Source: Mucilaginibacter mallensis
GTDB taxonomy: Bacteria > Bacteroidota > Bacteroidia > Sphingobacteriales > Sphingobacteriaceae
Direction of reading: 5' to 3'
Length of the DNA stretch: 64,000 nucleotides
Assembly (NCBI RefSeq): GCF_900105165.1
Contig: NZ_LT629740.1
Span: 1,054,001-1,118,000, forward strand
Shown one piece after another: positions 27,901 through 36,886 of this stretch. The notes beneath the pieces are model-generated. The model did not search any database. It saw nothing but the letters and a program-made list of their open reading frames with translations, and had not been told where the DNA came from. The position numbers were made by a program, and so were the translations under genes. Each line of letters starts with the position of its first letter. The first letter of the stretch is position 1.

Positions 27901-29343
27901 TTACTGTAATTTCTTTAATATCCCCACACCAACATTATCCGTGCTTTCGCCGCAGTTAGATAGCACTACAATAGCAATGTTTTTCTCCGCGTTAAAAGCC
28001 AGGAAGCTGCTGCTGCCATAGGTGCCGCCGTTATGGAAATAATAATCCACATTATTAACAGTGATGATGTGCCAGCCCAGGCCTATTTTAACACCTTTAT
28101 TAAAGGTGATCTGGTGGGTTAACTCAAATGCTTTTGAAAGCTTTGTATCGTTTTTAACCATGTTGGCTTTTGCATATACCAGCAGGTTATTAACGGTTGA
28201 TCTTAATGCGCCGCAAGGGGCAAATGCATCAAAATTCCATGCAGGAGTTGGCTTACCCTCTTCGTTATACACGGTTGCAAAACGTTGAGCCAGTAATGGC
28301 GTTAAACGCTGTTCAGTACTACTCATGGCTAGCGGCCCGGTTATAATTTCGGCAACCAGTTGCTCATAGGTTTTACCACTGATATGTGCTAAAATATTGC
28401 CCAATAAGCCTACCGCCATGTTAGAGTAGGAGTATACCTCGCCGGGTTTGGTTTTAAGATGGCAGGTTTTAAGATAAGCGTACAATAGTTTTTGGGTATA
28501 ATACTTATAAGGGTTAAGCGAATCGGTTGTCGGTCCTGAAATATTATCGGGCAGGCTCGGTAAACCGGATGTATGATTGCTTAATGTTTGCAGTGTAATA
28601 TCCTTTAGCTCGGGGTTTTTGGCAACAGAATCGGGCAGGTATTTGGTGATAGGATCGTTTAATTTAACCTTTCCCTCATTAACATAATAAGCCAGTATGG
28701 TTGCTGTAAATGTTTTGGTGATAGAACCGATCTCGAAAATGGTGTTAGGGGTAGGCAGCTTGCCATTGCCAAGTGCTGTTTCGCCGTAATTATAAGTGCT
28801 GATCTGGCCATCTTTAAATACGCCAATGCTTAAGCCAACTGTATTTGCTTTTTGTATGTAGATGCGGGCCACACTATCAACTCTTTTATCGGTAATTGTT
28901 TTTAAGGGGTTTGATGTAGCTGCGAGCACCTGTTTGCTGCCAACCGGATTTTTATAAGGCTGAAAGAGGAATACCTGTAGCTTATCTTCATCATCCAGGC
29001 TCATTAATAGCTGCAATACAATACCTGTACTGAATACCAGCTTATAAGTAGCTATTTTGTTATTCTCAAAGCTGATAAGCGTTGATTGTTTAATAGCGCC
29101 TAATGGGAAAAGCTGGTTGTTAGCTATGTTCCTAAAGGCTTCAATAATGAGCGCTTTTTTAAGCTCGGCACCGGCAAGGGCATAAAGCGAATCGGCCTGT
29201 TGGGCATTAAACTGCTTTTTAACCTGTTTAAATACGGAATCAGTTTTTTGCTGCTGAATGCTTTGGGCCATGGTATTTAGGGAAATAGACAATAATAAAC
29301 ATACCAATCCCAAAGCGAAAATTCTTGCTGATCTCATACGCAT
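27901..29343 (-). CDS. Serine hydrolase, class C beta-lactamase family
   Basis: Exported protein of 480 residues with a signal peptide (about 1-26). The N-terminal region (about 36-130) resembles DUF3887; the catalytic domain follows. The SxxK motif is S207-I-T-K210 in FEIGSITKTFTA, the Tyr motif is YSYSNMAVGLLG and the third motif is HNGGTYG. This is the active set of the class C/penicillin-binding-protein-like hydrolases, whose members include esterases, D-amino-acid peptidases and beta-lactamases. Resistance to antibiotics cannot be concluded. It is a single gene. Confidence 0.88.
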   Translation of the reverse strand: MRMRSARIFALGLVCLLLSISLNTMAQSIQQQKTDSVFKQVKKQFNAQQADSLYALAGAELKKALIIEAFRNIANNQLFPLGAIKQSTLISFENNKIATYKLVFSTGIVLQLLMSLDDEDKLQVFLFQPYKNPVGSKQVLAATSNPLKTITDKRVDSVARIYIQKANTVGLSIGVFKDGQISTYNYGETALGNGKLPTPNTIFEIGSITKTFTATILAYYVNEGKVKLNDPITKYLPDSVAKNPELKDITLQTLSNHTSGLPSLPDNISGPTTDSLNPYKYYTQKLLYAYLKTCHLKTKPGEVYSYSNMAVGLLGNILAHISGKTYEQLVAEIITGPLAMSSTEQRLTPLLAQRFATVYNEEGKPTPAWNFDAFAPCGALRSTVNNLLVYAKANMVKNDTKLSKAFELTHQITFNKGVKIGLGWHIITVNNVDYYFHNGGTYGSSSFLAFNAEKNIAIVVLSNCGESTDNVGVGILKKLQ

Positions 29344-29377
29344 TAATGTTTAACGAATATGCGAAAAAAATATTGGC

Positions 29378-30304
29378 TTACGGAGTTTGCCCGGCAAGCA
29401 AATATAGCACTGCCATACGTATAGCCACACCATTTTCAACCTGATCGAGGATGATGGATTGCTTGCTGTCGGCTACATCACTGGTGATTTCCACACCGCG
29501 GTTGATAGGGCCGGGGTGCATTACGGTTATCTCTTTATCAAGTGAGTCGAGGATTTGTTTATTAAGCCCGTACAGCATGGTGTATTCACGCAGGGATGGG
29601 AAGTATTTAATATCCTGGCGCTCCAGCTGTATGCGTAGCATATTGGCTACATCACACCAGTTTAAGGCCTTTATCAGGTTATGCTCCACCTTTACACCTA
29701 ACGAGCCAATGTATTTTGGGATAAGCGTAGTTGGTCCGCAAACCATTACCTCCGCACCCAGGTGTTTAAGACATAGTATGTTCGAAAGCGCCACACGTGA
29801 ATGCAGTATATCGCCCACAATAACTACTTTTTTGCCTGCAACGTCGCCATATTTTTCGCGGATGGAGAAAGCGTCGAGCAAAGCCTGGGTAGGGTGCTCG
29901 TGTGCGCCGTCACCGGCATTTACTATCTGGGCTTTTACGTGTTTTGATAAAAAGATGCCTGCACCGGCGTATGGATGGCGCATTACCACCATATCCACTT
30001 TCATGGCCAGGATGTTATTCACGGTATCAATCAGCGTTTCGCCTTTGCTAACGGATGATGACGATGCCGCGAAGTTTACCACATCGGCTGATAAGCGTTT
30101 CTCGGCCAATTCAAATGAAAGGCGGGTACGTGTAGAGTTTTCGAAAAATATATTGGCAATGGTAACATCACGCAGCGACGGGACTTTCTTTATCGGACGG
30201 TTTAAAACGGATTTAAATGTATCAGCGGTTTCAAAAATGAGTTGAATATCCGCCGGGTTCAGATCTTTTATACCTAATAAGTGCCTTGTGCTTAGTCCTG
30301 CCAT
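29378..30304 (-). CDS. pyrB: Aspartate carbamoyltransferase catalytic subunit
   Basis: Protein of 308 residues catalysing carbamoyl phosphate plus aspartate to carbamoyl aspartate, the second step of pyrimidine synthesis. The carbamoyl-phosphate loop STRTR is at 57-61 in FENSTRTRLSFE; the other hallmarks HPTQALLD and MHPGPINRG are present. The start MAGLSTRHLLGIKDL is typical. The upstream gene on the same strand is pyrR, 137 bases away, giving a pyrR-pyrB arrangement. The gap contains a word-type hairpin (30314-30440) that could influence readthrough. No pyrI follows in the window. Confidence 0.95.
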   Translation of the reverse strand: MAGLSTRHLLGIKDLNPADIQLIFETADTFKSVLNRPIKKVPSLRDVTIANIFFENSTRTRLSFELAEKRLSADVVNFAASSSSVSKGETLIDTVNNILAMKVDMVVMRHPYAGAGIFLSKHVKAQIVNAGDGAHEHPTQALLDAFSIREKYGDVAGKKVVIVGDILHSRVALSNILCLKHLGAEVMVCGPTTLIPKYIGSLGVKVEHNLIKALNWCDVANMLRIQLERQDIKYFPSLREYTMLYGLNKQILDSLDKEITVMHPGPINRGVEITSDVADSKQSIILDQVENGVAIRMAVLYLLAGQTP

Positions 30305-30313
30305 TTTTATTTA

Positions 30314-30440
30314 TTTCGGAATTCGGAATTTCGAATTCGGATTTATTTATTTTTTATTTCACTGTCATGCCGAAACAAGTTCAGGATGACTTGCTGTTTT
30401 ATATCAATTCCGAAATCAAAATTCCGAAATCCGAAGTCAA
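30314..30440. repeat. Word-repeat hairpin between pyrR and pyrB
   Basis: The left part repeats ATTTCGGAATTCGGAATTTCGAATTCGG in short words, and the right part has AATTCCGAAATCAAAATTCCGAAATCC, its inverse. Between them lies GTCATGCCGAAACAAGTTCAGGATGAC, a second REP-like stem. Transcription of pyrRB must pass through both stems. Confidence 0.8.
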
Positions 30441-30441
30441 A

Positions 30442-30987
30442 TTATTTTGCTTCCGACAATAAAACAATCTTATCCTCACCATCGGTTTCTTTCCAGCTTA
30501 CCACAACTTTTTGCGATGCGATGGAATCAACCTCGATACCTATATAATCTGCCGCCACAGGTATATGCCTTGAATAACGGCGGTCAACCAATGTTAACAA
30601 TTCAATCTTCTCAGGGCGACCAAAGGCTAGCATAGCATCCATTGCAGCGCGGATGGTGCGACCCGTCCACAACACATCATCCATCATCACTACCTTTTTG
30701 CCTTCAATTATAAAGTCTATTTTAGTTTGATTAGGCACCAGCTGTTCGCCACGACGACGGAAGTCGTCTCGATAGAAAGTGATATCCAAGTCGCCTTGTA
30801 ATATAGTTTTGCCTGGTAATATTTTGCGTAATTCTTCAGCTACACGCTTGGCTAAATAAATGCCGCGTGGTTGTATGCCGATAAGTACAGAGCCTGAGAA
30901 ATCGTTATGATTTTCAATTAACTGACGACATAAACGCTGAATAGTGATCTGAAACTTTTGACCGTCGAGCAGTGTAAGATTTTGCAT
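30442..30987 (-). CDS. pyrR: PyrR: pyrimidine operon regulator / uracil phosphoribosyltransferase
   Basis: Protein of 181 residues of the phosphoribosyltransferase fold. The PRPP loop is MMDDVLWTGRTIRAAMDAM (101-119) and the sequence SVLIGIQPRGIYLAKRVAEEL is typical of PyrR. In Gram-positives PyrR binds nascent pyr mRNA and causes attenuation in response to UMP; in Bacteroidota RNA control is less certain. It is followed by pyrB. A -7 box TACCTTTG lies on the minus strand at 31014-31007, about 20 bases before the start codon. Confidence 0.93.
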   Translation of the reverse strand: MQNLTLLDGQKFQITIQRLCRQLIENHNDFSGSVLIGIQPRGIYLAKRVAEELRKILPGKTILQGDLDITFYRDDFRRRGEQLVPNQTKIDFIIEGKKVVMMDDVLWTGRTIRAAMDAMLAFGRPEKIELLTLVDRRYSRHIPVAADYIGIEVDSIASQKVVVSWKETDGEDKIVLLSEAK

Positions 30988-31006
30988 CGTTGGGGGTGGA
31001 TTTGGG

Positions 31007-31014
31007 CAAAGGTA
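31007..31014 (-). promoter_or_regulatory. Probable -7 promoter box for pyrR
   Basis: TACCTTTG on the minus strand matches the Bacteroidota consensus TAnnTTTG and ends 20 bases before the pyrR ATG. No convincing -33 TTTG is seen at 19-21 bases upstream. Confidence 0.45.
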
Positions 31015-31082
31015 ATAATTTTTTAGAAAATAGGTAATTGCAATTTAACAGAAACGTCATGAAGGTGTAATTGTAAAGCGGA

Positions 31083-31440
31083 TTTTCACTGGCTTCAGTT
31101 TGCAACTGAAGCCTACGGATGACGATGCTGTCGGGTACTGAATTATCTTTCAGTTTGCAACTGGATAGCGGTTTACTTATCGCTTCGAATCGCTTTTCGC
31201 TAAGAAGTCACTTTTTGTCTTGATACAAAAAGTAACCAAAAAAATCAAGTCAGTAGATTAGGCTTCTTTACGCACAAGGCCTCTGCCCTGCAAATCAGGC
31301 AAAACCTGGGCTGCTATATTTTTACCCTGCTGTCGCTACACACTTGGCCTTTACCCTTCTGTAAAAATCTGTTATGCCTTGCCATTGCACACAACGCCAC
31401 CACCGTTTTGCCTGATTTCGTCCGAAGCTGTTCTACTGAC
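31083..31440 (-). repeat. Composite dispersed repeat, copy A
   Basis: Copy in reverse orientation. The core 31249-31440 is bounded by GTCAGTAGA and TTCTACTGAC and contains AAATCAGGCAAAAC and GTTTTGCCTGATTT. The hairpin at 31207-31236 (loop CTTGAT) and a right flank with CTTCAGTTTGCAACTGAAG (about 31096) match copy D base for base over long stretches. The left outer part seen in copies C and D is missing; instead a REP pair (TGTCATTCTGAGCGAC at about 31530 with TTCGTTCCTCAGCATGACA at about 31600) follows. Confidence 0.9.
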
Positions 31441-31662
31441 GGGGGAAAAGAAAACAATCCTTTCCACCACATCTTTTTACGAGGAACGAAGTTATCACTA
31501 ACTATACAGATCAAAATCAACTTGTCATTCTGAGCGACAGCGAAGAACCTATCCGCGTTCATATGTCAGCGATGATCTGCCGCATGTATAATAGATGCTT
31601 CGTTCCTCAGCATGACAATATCAACAAAGGACGAAATCAACACAAGTAAGAGGATTTGATTG

Positions 31663-32058
31663 CTATGCTCCTGCCAATCTTTCCAACGCCACCATCGCCC
31701 TCCCCGCATCTTTTTTTGCAACAAAAATATGATCATGGTAATAAGCAGCAACAACATTGCAGCTGATGCCTTCATTAGCCAGTGCTGTCGCGAATGCGGC
31801 GGTTAAGCCGGTAGCTTCGAGGGAAGAATGTATGGTTAGCGTTATCCAGGCGGCTATATAGCTGTAATCAAGTTTAAGCCTATCTGCAGTTTCTTTTTTA
31901 AGGATGAGGGTTATGCCTTCGGTTTCTTTGAAAGATGCTATGATCTCATTAATATCAATATTGGCCAGGCTGGATATCGTACAAAAAGCATAATCACCAT
32001 CATGCAGCAGGGGTGTCATGTTTTTTAGCAAGATGTTTAAATCGGTTTCTCCGTTCAT
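31663..32058 (-). CDS. ACT domain protein
   Basis: Small soluble protein of 131 residues. It has an N-terminal ACT-like half (LHDGDYAFCTI, then EGITLILKKETADRL) and a C-terminal half with ATGLTAAFATALANEGISCNVVAAYYHDH, the pattern of the DUF2241/ACT_7 family. ACT domains usually bind amino acids and act as regulatory modules; free-standing ones like this have no assigned role. It lies downstream of rpsA but beyond its terminator, so it is probably transcribed separately. The start MNGETDLNILLKNM is the natural one. Confidence 0.82.
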   Translation of the reverse strand: MNGETDLNILLKNMTPLLHDGDYAFCTISSLANIDINEIIASFKETEGITLILKKETADRLKLDYSYIAAWITLTIHSSLEATGLTAAFATALANEGISCNVVAAYYHDHIFVAKKDAGRAMVALERLAGA

Positions 32059-32069
32059 GGTTTAAATAT

Positions 32070-32106
32070 ATAAAAAAAGCCCCCATGATAAAATCATGAG
32101 GGCTTG
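32070..32106 (-). terminator. Rho-independent terminator of rpsA
   Basis: On the minus strand GCCCTCATGAT-TTT-ATCATGGGGGC forms a strong stem followed by seven T residues. It lies 22 bases after the rpsA stop codon. Confidence 0.9.
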
Positions 32107-32127
32107 CAGAATATTAGTGTCTAAAGC

Positions 32128-34095
32128 TTATTGGGCTTCGTCTTCAGTTTCTGATTTTTTAGCCTTGCGGGCTTTGCTTTCAGCACCTTCCATTTGCTCT
32201 TTTAACTGAGCAAGTACGCTAAGGTCGCCTAAAGTTGATTTTTCAACCGAGTCTTTCACTTTCTTAACCGCGTTAGTTGCAGATTTTGCTTCTTTTTTAC
32301 GGTTTTCAAATTCCTGAACACGAGCATCAGCGCGAGCTTCTTCCCATATACGTGAGTGTGAAATAACTATACGTTTGTTTTCTTTGTTAAATTCAATGAT
32401 CTTGAATTCAGCAGTTTCCTCAGCTTTTAAGCTCTTTCCGTCTTCTTTAACCAGGTGTTTGGTTGGCGCGAAGCCTTCAACACCGTAAGGTAAAGCTACG
32501 ATAGCACCTTTTTCAGTTACTTTTAACACGGTACCTTCATGTATTGAGTCAATAGTGAAGATGGTTTCAAAAGTATCCCAAGGGTTTTCTTCAAGCTGTT
32601 TGTGGCCTAAGCTTAATTTGCGGTTTTCAACATCAAGTTCCAATACAACCACGTCTAATTTTTCACCAACTTTAGTGAATTCGTTAGGGTGATTTACTTT
32701 CTTAGACCATGAAAGGTCAGAGATGTGGATCAATCCGTCAATACCATCTTCAAGCTCAACAAATACACCAAAGTTGGTCATGTTTTTAACTGTAGCTATG
32801 TGTTGTGTACCAACAGCGTAACGTTCAGCAGCATTTTGCCAAGGATCTGGGGTTAATTGTTTAATACCTAATGACATTTTGCGCTCGTCGCGGTCAAGTG
32901 TTAACACTTGTGCTTCAATCTCGTCACCAACTTTAAGGAATTCCTGAGGATTGCGTAAGTTTTGAGACCATGACATTTCTGACACGTGGATCAAACCTTC
33001 AACACCCGGGATGATTTCTAAGAATGCGCCGTAATCAGCAACGGTAACAATTTTACCCTTAACCTTAGAGCCGATCTGGATGGTTTCATCCAATGACTGC
33101 CAAGGGTGTGGAGTTAATTGTTTTAAGCCAAGAGCGATACGTTTTTTCTCATCATCAAAATCAAGCACAACAACGTTGATTTTTTGATCTAATGCTAAGA
33201 TTTCGCGTGGGTGCTCAATACGGCCCCATGAAATATCTGTAATGTGTAGTAAACCATCAACACCACCAAGGTCAATAAATACACCAAAGTCGGTAATGTT
33301 TTTAACGGTTCCTTCAAGTACCTGTCCTTTTTCAAGGCGGGCAACGATCTCAGTTTTTTGGTTTTCCAAATCGTCTTCGATCAGCACTTTGTGCGATACT
33401 ACTACGTTTTTAAATTCGTGGTTGATCTTAACAACTTTGAATTCCATTGTCTTACCAACATATACGTCATAATCCCTGATAGGTTTAATGTCGATCTGTG
33501 AACCTGGTAAGAAGGCTTCAACGCCCATAATATCAACGATTAAACCACCTTTAGTTCTGCTCTTAACAAAACCTGTGATGATCTCATCATTATCTAAAGC
33601 TGAATTAATGCGCTCCCATGATTTTTGAGTTTTCGCGCGTTTACGTGAAAGTACTAACTGTCCGTTAGCATCTTCCTGTGATTCAACAAAAACTTCAACT
33701 GTATCACCGATCTTCAGATCAGGTGTATCACGGAATTCAGAAACTGATACTAAACCGTCAGACTTAAAGCCTACGTTTAATACCACATCTTTGCTGTTAA
33801 CATTTACAACTGTACCGGTGATGATCTCGCCTTTAGTGATAGAGCTGAAAGTGCCATCATAAAGTTTCTCTAATTTCTCACGATCAGTGTCGCTGTAATT
33901 GCCAAACTTCTTGTCATCTGCATCCCAATCGAAATCTGCGTCGGGGGTAATTGCAATTTGTGACTTGATGTCTTCAATAGAGATCGAATCAGCTTCTGAC
34001 TCGATAGTCTCTTTTTCTGCAGTAGGTGCGGTAACTGTTCCCAGTTCAGCCTCTTTTGCTTTTAATTCTTTTTCTGCTTCTTGTTTTTTTGCCAT
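32128..34095 (-). CDS. rpsA: 30S ribosomal protein S1
   Basis: Ribosomal protein S1, 655 residues from ATG 34095 (MAKKQEAEKELKAKEAEL), with six S1 RNA-binding repeats such as GVFIDLGGVDGLLHITDISW and GVFVELEDGIDGLIHISDLSW. The N-terminal 80 residues are a charged, low-complexity extension typical of Bacteroidota S1. An in-frame TTG 45 bases upstream is rejected because it lies in the leader, which has its own hairpin, purine-rich AAAAGGAG and -7 box. S1 unwinds mRNA for initiation; in Bacteroidota S1 binding and weak Shine-Dalgarno use are linked. A clear terminator follows. Confidence 0.95.
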   Translation of the reverse strand: MAKKQEAEKELKAKEAELGTVTAPTAEKETIESEADSISIEDIKSQIAITPDADFDWDADDKKFGNYSDTDREKLEKLYDGTFSSITKGEIITGTVVNVNSKDVVLNVGFKSDGLVSVSEFRDTPDLKIGDTVEVFVESQEDANGQLVLSRKRAKTQKSWERINSALDNDEIITGFVKSRTKGGLIVDIMGVEAFLPGSQIDIKPIRDYDVYVGKTMEFKVVKINHEFKNVVVSHKVLIEDDLENQKTEIVARLEKGQVLEGTVKNITDFGVFIDLGGVDGLLHITDISWGRIEHPREILALDQKINVVVLDFDDEKKRIALGLKQLTPHPWQSLDETIQIGSKVKGKIVTVADYGAFLEIIPGVEGLIHVSEMSWSQNLRNPQEFLKVGDEIEAQVLTLDRDERKMSLGIKQLTPDPWQNAAERYAVGTQHIATVKNMTNFGVFVELEDGIDGLIHISDLSWSKKVNHPNEFTKVGEKLDVVVLELDVENRKLSLGHKQLEENPWDTFETIFTIDSIHEGTVLKVTEKGAIVALPYGVEGFAPTKHLVKEDGKSLKAEETAEFKIIEFNKENKRIVISHSRIWEEARADARVQEFENRKKEAKSATNAVKKVKDSVEKSTLGDLSVLAQLKEQMEGAESKARKAKKSETEDEAQ

Positions 34096-34166
34096 TAAAT
34101 AATTTTTCTCCTTTTCCCAATTTTCTAATTGGGACTGCAAAGGTACGGATATAATTTTGGTACAAA
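34096..34166 (-). promoter_or_regulatory. rpsA promoter and leader hairpin
   Basis: On the minus strand TTTG (34166-34163), 17 bases, then TACCTTTG (34145-34138) form a near-consensus Bacteroidota promoter. The leader of about 36 bases contains CCCAATT-AGAA-AATTGGG (34133-34116), immediately followed by AAAAGGAG and then the ATG. The hairpin is placed where S1 itself could bind and repress, by analogy with autogenous control of rpsA in Escherichia coli. Confidence 0.6.
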
Positions 34167-34276
34167 AAAATATTTTTATTGTTAAATGCTGATTTTTAGG
34201 TGATTTTGATAGAAAAGTTTAATTGTGATAGATGTTTTATTATATTAATGAGTATGTTATAAGGTTTTTATAGTAA

Positions 34277-34702
34277 TTACCGCTTCATTGTATATTCCAG
34301 ACTGCCGCTATATGGAGGTTCATTTGAGAAAGAATAAATTACCAGGCTTGTAGACGTAAGTTTTTTAATATCATACGAAGTAGTACGTGTATCAATGTTT
34401 CTTTTTAAATATAAGCTGTCTCCTGCAATATGATATTGGCCGGAATCAAGCACGTTCATTGAGTCTTGCGGTTTTTCAATAAATACTCCATTTGCATCAA
34501 ACTCAAAATAACTAGTAGGATCCAAAGTAGTTGTATAGTCCTGAGTGCTTGTTAATACATTGTTGGTATAGCTTGTATAAGTTTGTTCAACCCAATACCA
34601 CTTTCCGATTATAGAAGCTTTATTTACTGAATTGGAATCCTTTTTACAGGAGATAAAAAATATTATAACCGTCAGGATAGTATACAAAGGAAACTTCTTC
34701 AT
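34277..34702 (-). CDS. Lipocalin-like lipoprotein
   Basis: Secreted lipoprotein of 141 residues with signal peptide and lipobox ISC (C19) followed by KKDSN. The mature part starts SIIGKWYWVEQTYTSY and has alternating beta-strand pattern, as in the lipocalin-like/DUF5004-type small lipoproteins of Bacteroidota. A distant relative lies at 48115, sharing GKWY, YTNNVLT and a F.S/D.NG segment. Function unknown; probably on the outer membrane or in the periplasm. Single gene. Confidence 0.75.
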   Translation of the reverse strand: MKKFPLYTILTVIIFFISCKKDSNSVNKASIIGKWYWVEQTYTSYTNNVLTSTQDYTTTLDPTSYFEFDANGVFIEKPQDSMNVLDSGQYHIAGDSLYLKRNIDTRTTSYDIKKLTSTSLVIYSFSNEPPYSGSLEYTMKR

Positions 34703-34753
34703 TATGTGATATGATTTTTAGTCTGCCAATATAAAAAATATGGGTGATTAGAA

Positions 34754-35425
34754 TTAGTTTTCTGATAATTTCCCATCTATCTCATCAAAAATCAGCATAA
34801 AATCATCATATATCTGCTCGCGGTAATCAACAACAACTTCGTTTATTTCTGTCTCATGCTCATCTGTAAAAGGATCATCCCATACCCGCATACAGATCCT
34901 TTTCAAGGCATAGGCTATTTTAGGGGTTTCGGAGTAGGTGTGCAGGTAACCGTCCTGTTTAAAGCGGTTGAAAAATTTAAAGAATTTACTGGTATCCTGT
35001 AAGCCGGAAAAAGTTAAAAACTCTTGTATAACGGCATCGTCGCAGCCTGCCATGTGATCATAAAAATCATCAACAGTTATTTTATTAGTGGTGATAAGCA
35101 GGTTATCCAGTATCAGTTCTAAAGCAATGTGCCCTAAAAAGAAAGGTTTTACCGGTGAGCCTTCAATAGCTGGCAGCAATAGTTTTTTTAGTTCGTGCGA
35201 GCGGGTTAGAAAGAAATCAGAGGAATGAAAGTAGCGGTCGACCTCCAAATGTTTGTTCCATCCTTTGATGATGGCGTTTACTGATTCGTTACTGTGATGC
35301 AGTTTTTCAGGGTGCAGTACGATGGTTTTATCGGCATTTTTGAGCAGATCGGGCAGTACCGTCCCCAGTATATGGTAACAGTTGGTAACATGCCGGTCAA
35401 AATAAAAATGCGATAGAAAATTCAT
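34754..35425 (-). CDS. AcpH-like (DUF479) hydrolase-family protein
   Basis: Protein of 223 residues from ATG 35425, MNFLSHFYFDR, which matches the start of acyl-carrier-protein phosphodiesterases (MNFLAHL). The conserved pattern continues with HILGTVLPDLL, HHSNESVNAIIKGWNKH and FLGHIALELILDNLL, giving several His/Asp residues of an HD-like metal site. AcpH removes phosphopantetheine from acyl carrier protein; Bacteroidota members diverge and the activity is unproven. An earlier in-frame start 18 bases upstream is possible but less conserved. It is divergent from tyrS. Confidence 0.7.
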   Translation of the reverse strand: MNFLSHFYFDRHVTNCYHILGTVLPDLLKNADKTIVLHPEKLHHSNESVNAIIKGWNKHLEVDRYFHSSDFFLTRSHELKKLLLPAIEGSPVKPFFLGHIALELILDNLLITTNKITVDDFYDHMAGCDDAVIQEFLTFSGLQDTSKFFKFFNRFKQDGYLHTYSETPKIAYALKRICMRVWDDPFTDEHETEINEVVVDYREQIYDDFMLIFDEIDGKLSEN

Positions 35426-35528
35426 ATATAGCTTCCCTTGCAAAATACCCCAATTAACCCAATATACGAAAAATTTGTGCTAACGAATGTTGATTGAAGA
35501 GTAAAAAAGAGATTTTATAGTATTCTGC

Positions 35529-35536
35529 TATATTTG
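35529..35536 (+). promoter_or_regulatory. Probable -7 promoter box for tyrS
   Basis: TATATTTG matches TAnnTTTG and lies 29 bases before the tyrS ATG. A -33 TTTG at the right spacing is not obvious. Confidence 0.4.
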
Positions 35537-35565
35537 CAGTCCGCTTTAAACGGATAGTATATACG

Positions 35566-36849
35566 ATGAATTTTGTTGAAGAATTACGCTGGAGAGGCAT
35601 GCTGCATGATATTATGCCCGGCACCGAAGAACTGTTAAATAAAGGAATGGCATCAGGTTATATAGGGTTCGACCCAACTGCCGATTCACTGCATGTGGGT
35701 AGTTTGGCCCAGATCATGACCTTGATCCACTTTCAACGCTCGGGGCATAAACCATATGCGCTGGTAGGTGGTGCCACAGGTATGGTGGGTGATCCATCGG
35801 GTAAATCTGCCGAGCGTAATTTATTATCTGAAGATACATTACAACATAACCTAAATGGTATACAAAAGCAACTGGAGAAGTTTTTAGACTTTAACAGCGC
35901 CGCCAATAGCGCCGAAATGGTGAATAATTATGATTGGTTCAAAGAATTTTCGTTCCTGAATTTTATACGTGATGTAGGTAAGCATATTACGGTTAATTAT
36001 ATGATGGCCAAGGATTCGGTGAAGAACCGCATCAGTGGTGATACCGGCATGTCGTTCACGGAATTTACTTACCAATTGGTGCAAGGTTATGATTTTTACT
36101 ATTTGTGGAAGAATAAGAATTGCGTTCTGCAAATGGGCGGCAGTGATCAGTGGGGTAATATTGTTACCGGTACTGAACTGATCCGCCGTAAAGATGCAGG
36201 TGAAGCCTATGCTTTAACTACACAGTTAATTAAAAAGTCGGATGGTACCAAATTCGGTAAAACCGAAGGCGGGAATATCTGGCTCGACCCGGAGAAAACA
36301 TCGCCATATAAATTTTACCAATTTTGGCTAAATACTAGCGATGCTGATGCTAAGACTTATATCAGGATATTTACCCTGTTTGATCAGGATACTATTATTG
36401 CCCTTGAAACTGAACAGGATGCCGCACCGCATTTACGTACTTTACAAAAGGCATTGGCTAAAGATATTACCATAAGGGTGCATGGCGAGGCTGAGTATGA
36501 AAAAGCGATAAAATCATCAGAGTTTTTATTCGGTAATACAGGGATTGAGTTTTTGAACGAATTGAATGATGCTGAGGTGATCGGTTTGTTTGAAGGTGTA
36601 CCTAATTTTACTATCGCAAAAAGCGAATTGATAGAAGGTATAAATGCAACTGAACTATTGGCCGGGAAAACTGCTGTATTTGCATCAAAGGGCGAAGCTA
36701 AAAAGATGATACAGGGCGGCGGCGTTGCTATCAATAAGCAAAAAATAGGTACGGCAGATGATGTTTACCAGGCAGATGCATTAATCAATGGAAAATTTTT
36801 GGTGGCGCAGAAAGGCAAGAAAAATTATTTTTTAATTATTGCTGAATAA
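35566..36849 (+). CDS. tyrS: Tyrosyl-tRNA synthetase
   Basis: Class I aminoacyl-tRNA synthetase of 427 residues that charges tRNA-Tyr. The HIGH motif is HVGS (43-46), the KMSKS motif is KFGKT (229-233), and tyrosine-binding residues lie in [22 protein letters not shown] and [11 protein letters not shown]-terminal S4-like RNA-binding domain (about 360-427, [11 protein letters not shown]) is present. The length fits the bacterial TyrRS family. The stop codon abuts the -33 box of the downstream toxin-antitoxin promoter. Confidence 0.97.
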   Translation: MNFVEELRWRGMLHDIMPGTEELLNKGMASGYIGFDPTADSLHVGSLAQIMTLIHFQRSGHKPYALVGGATGMVGDPSGKSAERNLLSEDTLQHNLNGIQKQLEKFLDFNSAANSAEMVNNYDWFKEFSFLNFIRDVGKHITVNYMMAKDSVKNRISGDTGMSFTEFTYQLVQGYDFYYLWKNKNCVLQMGGSDQWGNIVTGTELIRRKDAGEAYALTTQLIKKSDGTKFGKTEGGNIWLDPEKTSPYKFYQFWLNTSDADAKTYIRIFTLFDQDTIIALETEQDAAPHLRTLQKALAKDITIRVHGEAEYEKAIKSSEFLFGNTGIEFLNELNDAEVIGLFEGVPNFTIAKSELIEGINATELLAGKTAVFASKGEAKKMIQGGGVAINKQKIGTADDVYQADALINGKFLVAQKGKKNYFLIIAE

Positions 36850-36881
36850 TTTGTAAAACCGACAAAAGGTATGTAAATTTG
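36850..36881 (+). promoter_or_regulatory. Bacteroidota-type promoter of the toxin-antitoxin operon
   Basis: TTTG (36850-36853), 20 bases, then TAAATTTG (36874-36881), close to the consensus TTTG-N19-TAnnTTTG. The -33 box starts directly after the tyrS stop codon, and the -7 box ends 5 bases before the antitoxin ATG, so the transcript is predicted to be leaderless or nearly so. Confidence 0.7.
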
Positions 36882-36886
36882 GATAA

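Noticed and set aside
29451..30245. 264-residue frame on the plus strand opposite pyrB
   Set aside because: It is the antisense shadow of a fully conserved gene and has no domain pattern.
31314..31562. Short frame with recurring words such as VEQLRTKSGKTVVA, also seen at 43385-43636 on the other strand
   Set aside because: The frame comes from the dispersed repeat core; similarity between copies is explained by DNA repetition, and there are other frames open through the same DNA.
34096..34140. 15-residue N-terminal extension of ribosomal protein S1 from a TTG
   Set aside because: The bases form the leader with hairpin, purine-rich site and promoter; ATG 34095 matches the family start.
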